Shown: piece by piece, positions 63,671-64,000 of the stretch
Numbering within the stretch: position 1 is the stretch's first letter
How the letters are laid out: every line of letters starts with the position of its first letter
Origin: Blastopirellula marina DSM 3645
GTDB taxonomy: Bacteria > Planctomycetota > Planctomycetia > Pirellulales > Pirellulaceae
Assembly (NCBI RefSeq): GCF_000153105.1
Contig: NZ_CH672376.1
Span: 1,465,123-1,529,122, forward strand
DNA: 64,000 bases
Direction: 5' to 3'
The notes under the pieces: generated by a model
What the model was told of the DNA's origin: nothing
What the model saw: the letters and a program-made list of their open reading frames with translations, nothing else
Database searches by the model: none
Program-made: the position numbers and the translations under genes

Positions 63671-64000
63671 TTAGTATTCTGGAATGACTTCATTCCCTTT
63701 GATCGTCGTCAAATCGAGCAGCGTCGATAGCTGAATCGTTTCGGGAATATAGCGGACCGAGCCATCCGCAAACGTCGCCAGGCAGCCGCCGGGATGATAG
63801 CTAGAGGGTCCATTAAACGAGTCGTTGTTCCAGAACGTCCAACCACTGAGATTGGGGAAGTTCGCATTGATGCCGCCAGACGTTCCCATTCCTCCGCTAT
63901 AAACGCCCCAGGCCCACAGGCGATGACTGCCCGGCTTGTTGCCGACACTTTCGGCGATCGCCAGAGTATTCGAGGTTCCGTCAATAATGTCACGAAAGCC
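63671..64000 (-). CDS. DUF1559 protein, C-terminal part, cut by window edge
   Basis: The last 109 codons of a DUF1559 pseudopilin-like gene. Readable signatures are DIIDGTSNTLAIAES and YHPGGCLATFADGSVRYIPE. The 5' end lies beyond the window. It is probably the first visible gene of the minus-strand catabolic run. Confidence 0.9.
   Translation of the reverse strand, partial: GFRDIIDGTSNTLAIAESVGNKPGSHRLWAWGVYSGGMGTSGGINANFPNLSGWTFWNNDSFNGPSSYHPGGCLATFADGSVRYIPETIQLSTLLDLTTIKGNEVIPEY

Overview
The window looks like chromosomal DNA of a planctomycete, most likely of the Pirellula/Blastopirellula group. The markers are a DUF1549/DUF1553 protein beside a WD40 protein with a cytochrome-like N-terminus, several DUF1559 pseudopilin-like genes paired with small lipoproteins, a type I sulfatase, two sialidase-fold proteins, a DUF1080 protein, and an ECF sigma factor next to a large membrane Ser/Thr kinase. 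No rRNA, tRNA or CRISPR array was recognised. These assignments come from motif reading, not database searches.

Layout. 1-7313 (minus): a PQQ-propeller gene cut by the window edge, the DUF1549/DUF1553 and WD40 genes, and a secreted protein of unknown function with a clear terminator. 7594-12237 (plus): an HD-domain phosphohydrolase, then an AAA ATPase/VWA pair behind a good sigma70-type promoter. 12238-14100: an accessory patch with a membrane-anchored orphan protein, a toxin-antitoxin pair and intergenic repeats. 14099-23517: polysaccharide-related genes (sulfatase, DUF1559 and lipoprotein, sialidase, divergent GntR/LacI-like regulator), a decayed DUF1559/lipoprotein pair, a fossil of a second VWA gene and a class C beta-lactamase-like hydrolase. 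23518-25080: one orphan gene and a degenerate tandem repeat array. 25081-29416: oligoendopeptidase F, an HtrA-like protein that seems to lack its catalytic histidine, and an ECF sigma factor with a membrane partner. 29876-34821: glycogen synthase, a GalT-like transferase and a GH57 glucanotransferase. 34855-39291: two DinB proteins and a four-gene run with DUF4198, DUF2185, TonB and lipoprotein genes. 39399-43602: DUF1080, kinase and ECF sigma genes. 43878-49605: SDR, nucleoside-diphosphate-sugar epimerase, DUF4291 and DUF488 genes, two haem-motif proteins, an NsrR-like Rrf2 regulator and a ScdA_N-only protein, possibly a nitrosative-stress module.

49885-64000 is the most interesting part. 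A plus-strand pair (class III aminotransferase, FAH-family enzyme) is divergent from RidA-M81 peptidase genes, with overlapping opposed promoters between them. A long minus-strand run follows: DUF1559, lipoprotein, sialidase-like, DHDPS/NAL-like aldolase, Na+/solute symporter, M14-type deacylase, SDR, threonine-synthase-like PLP enzyme, HEAT protein and SGNH hydrolase. Together they read as an uptake and breakdown pathway for an acylated, nitrogen-containing compound. Genes for the usual sialic acid route (nanE, nanK) are absent from the visible part.
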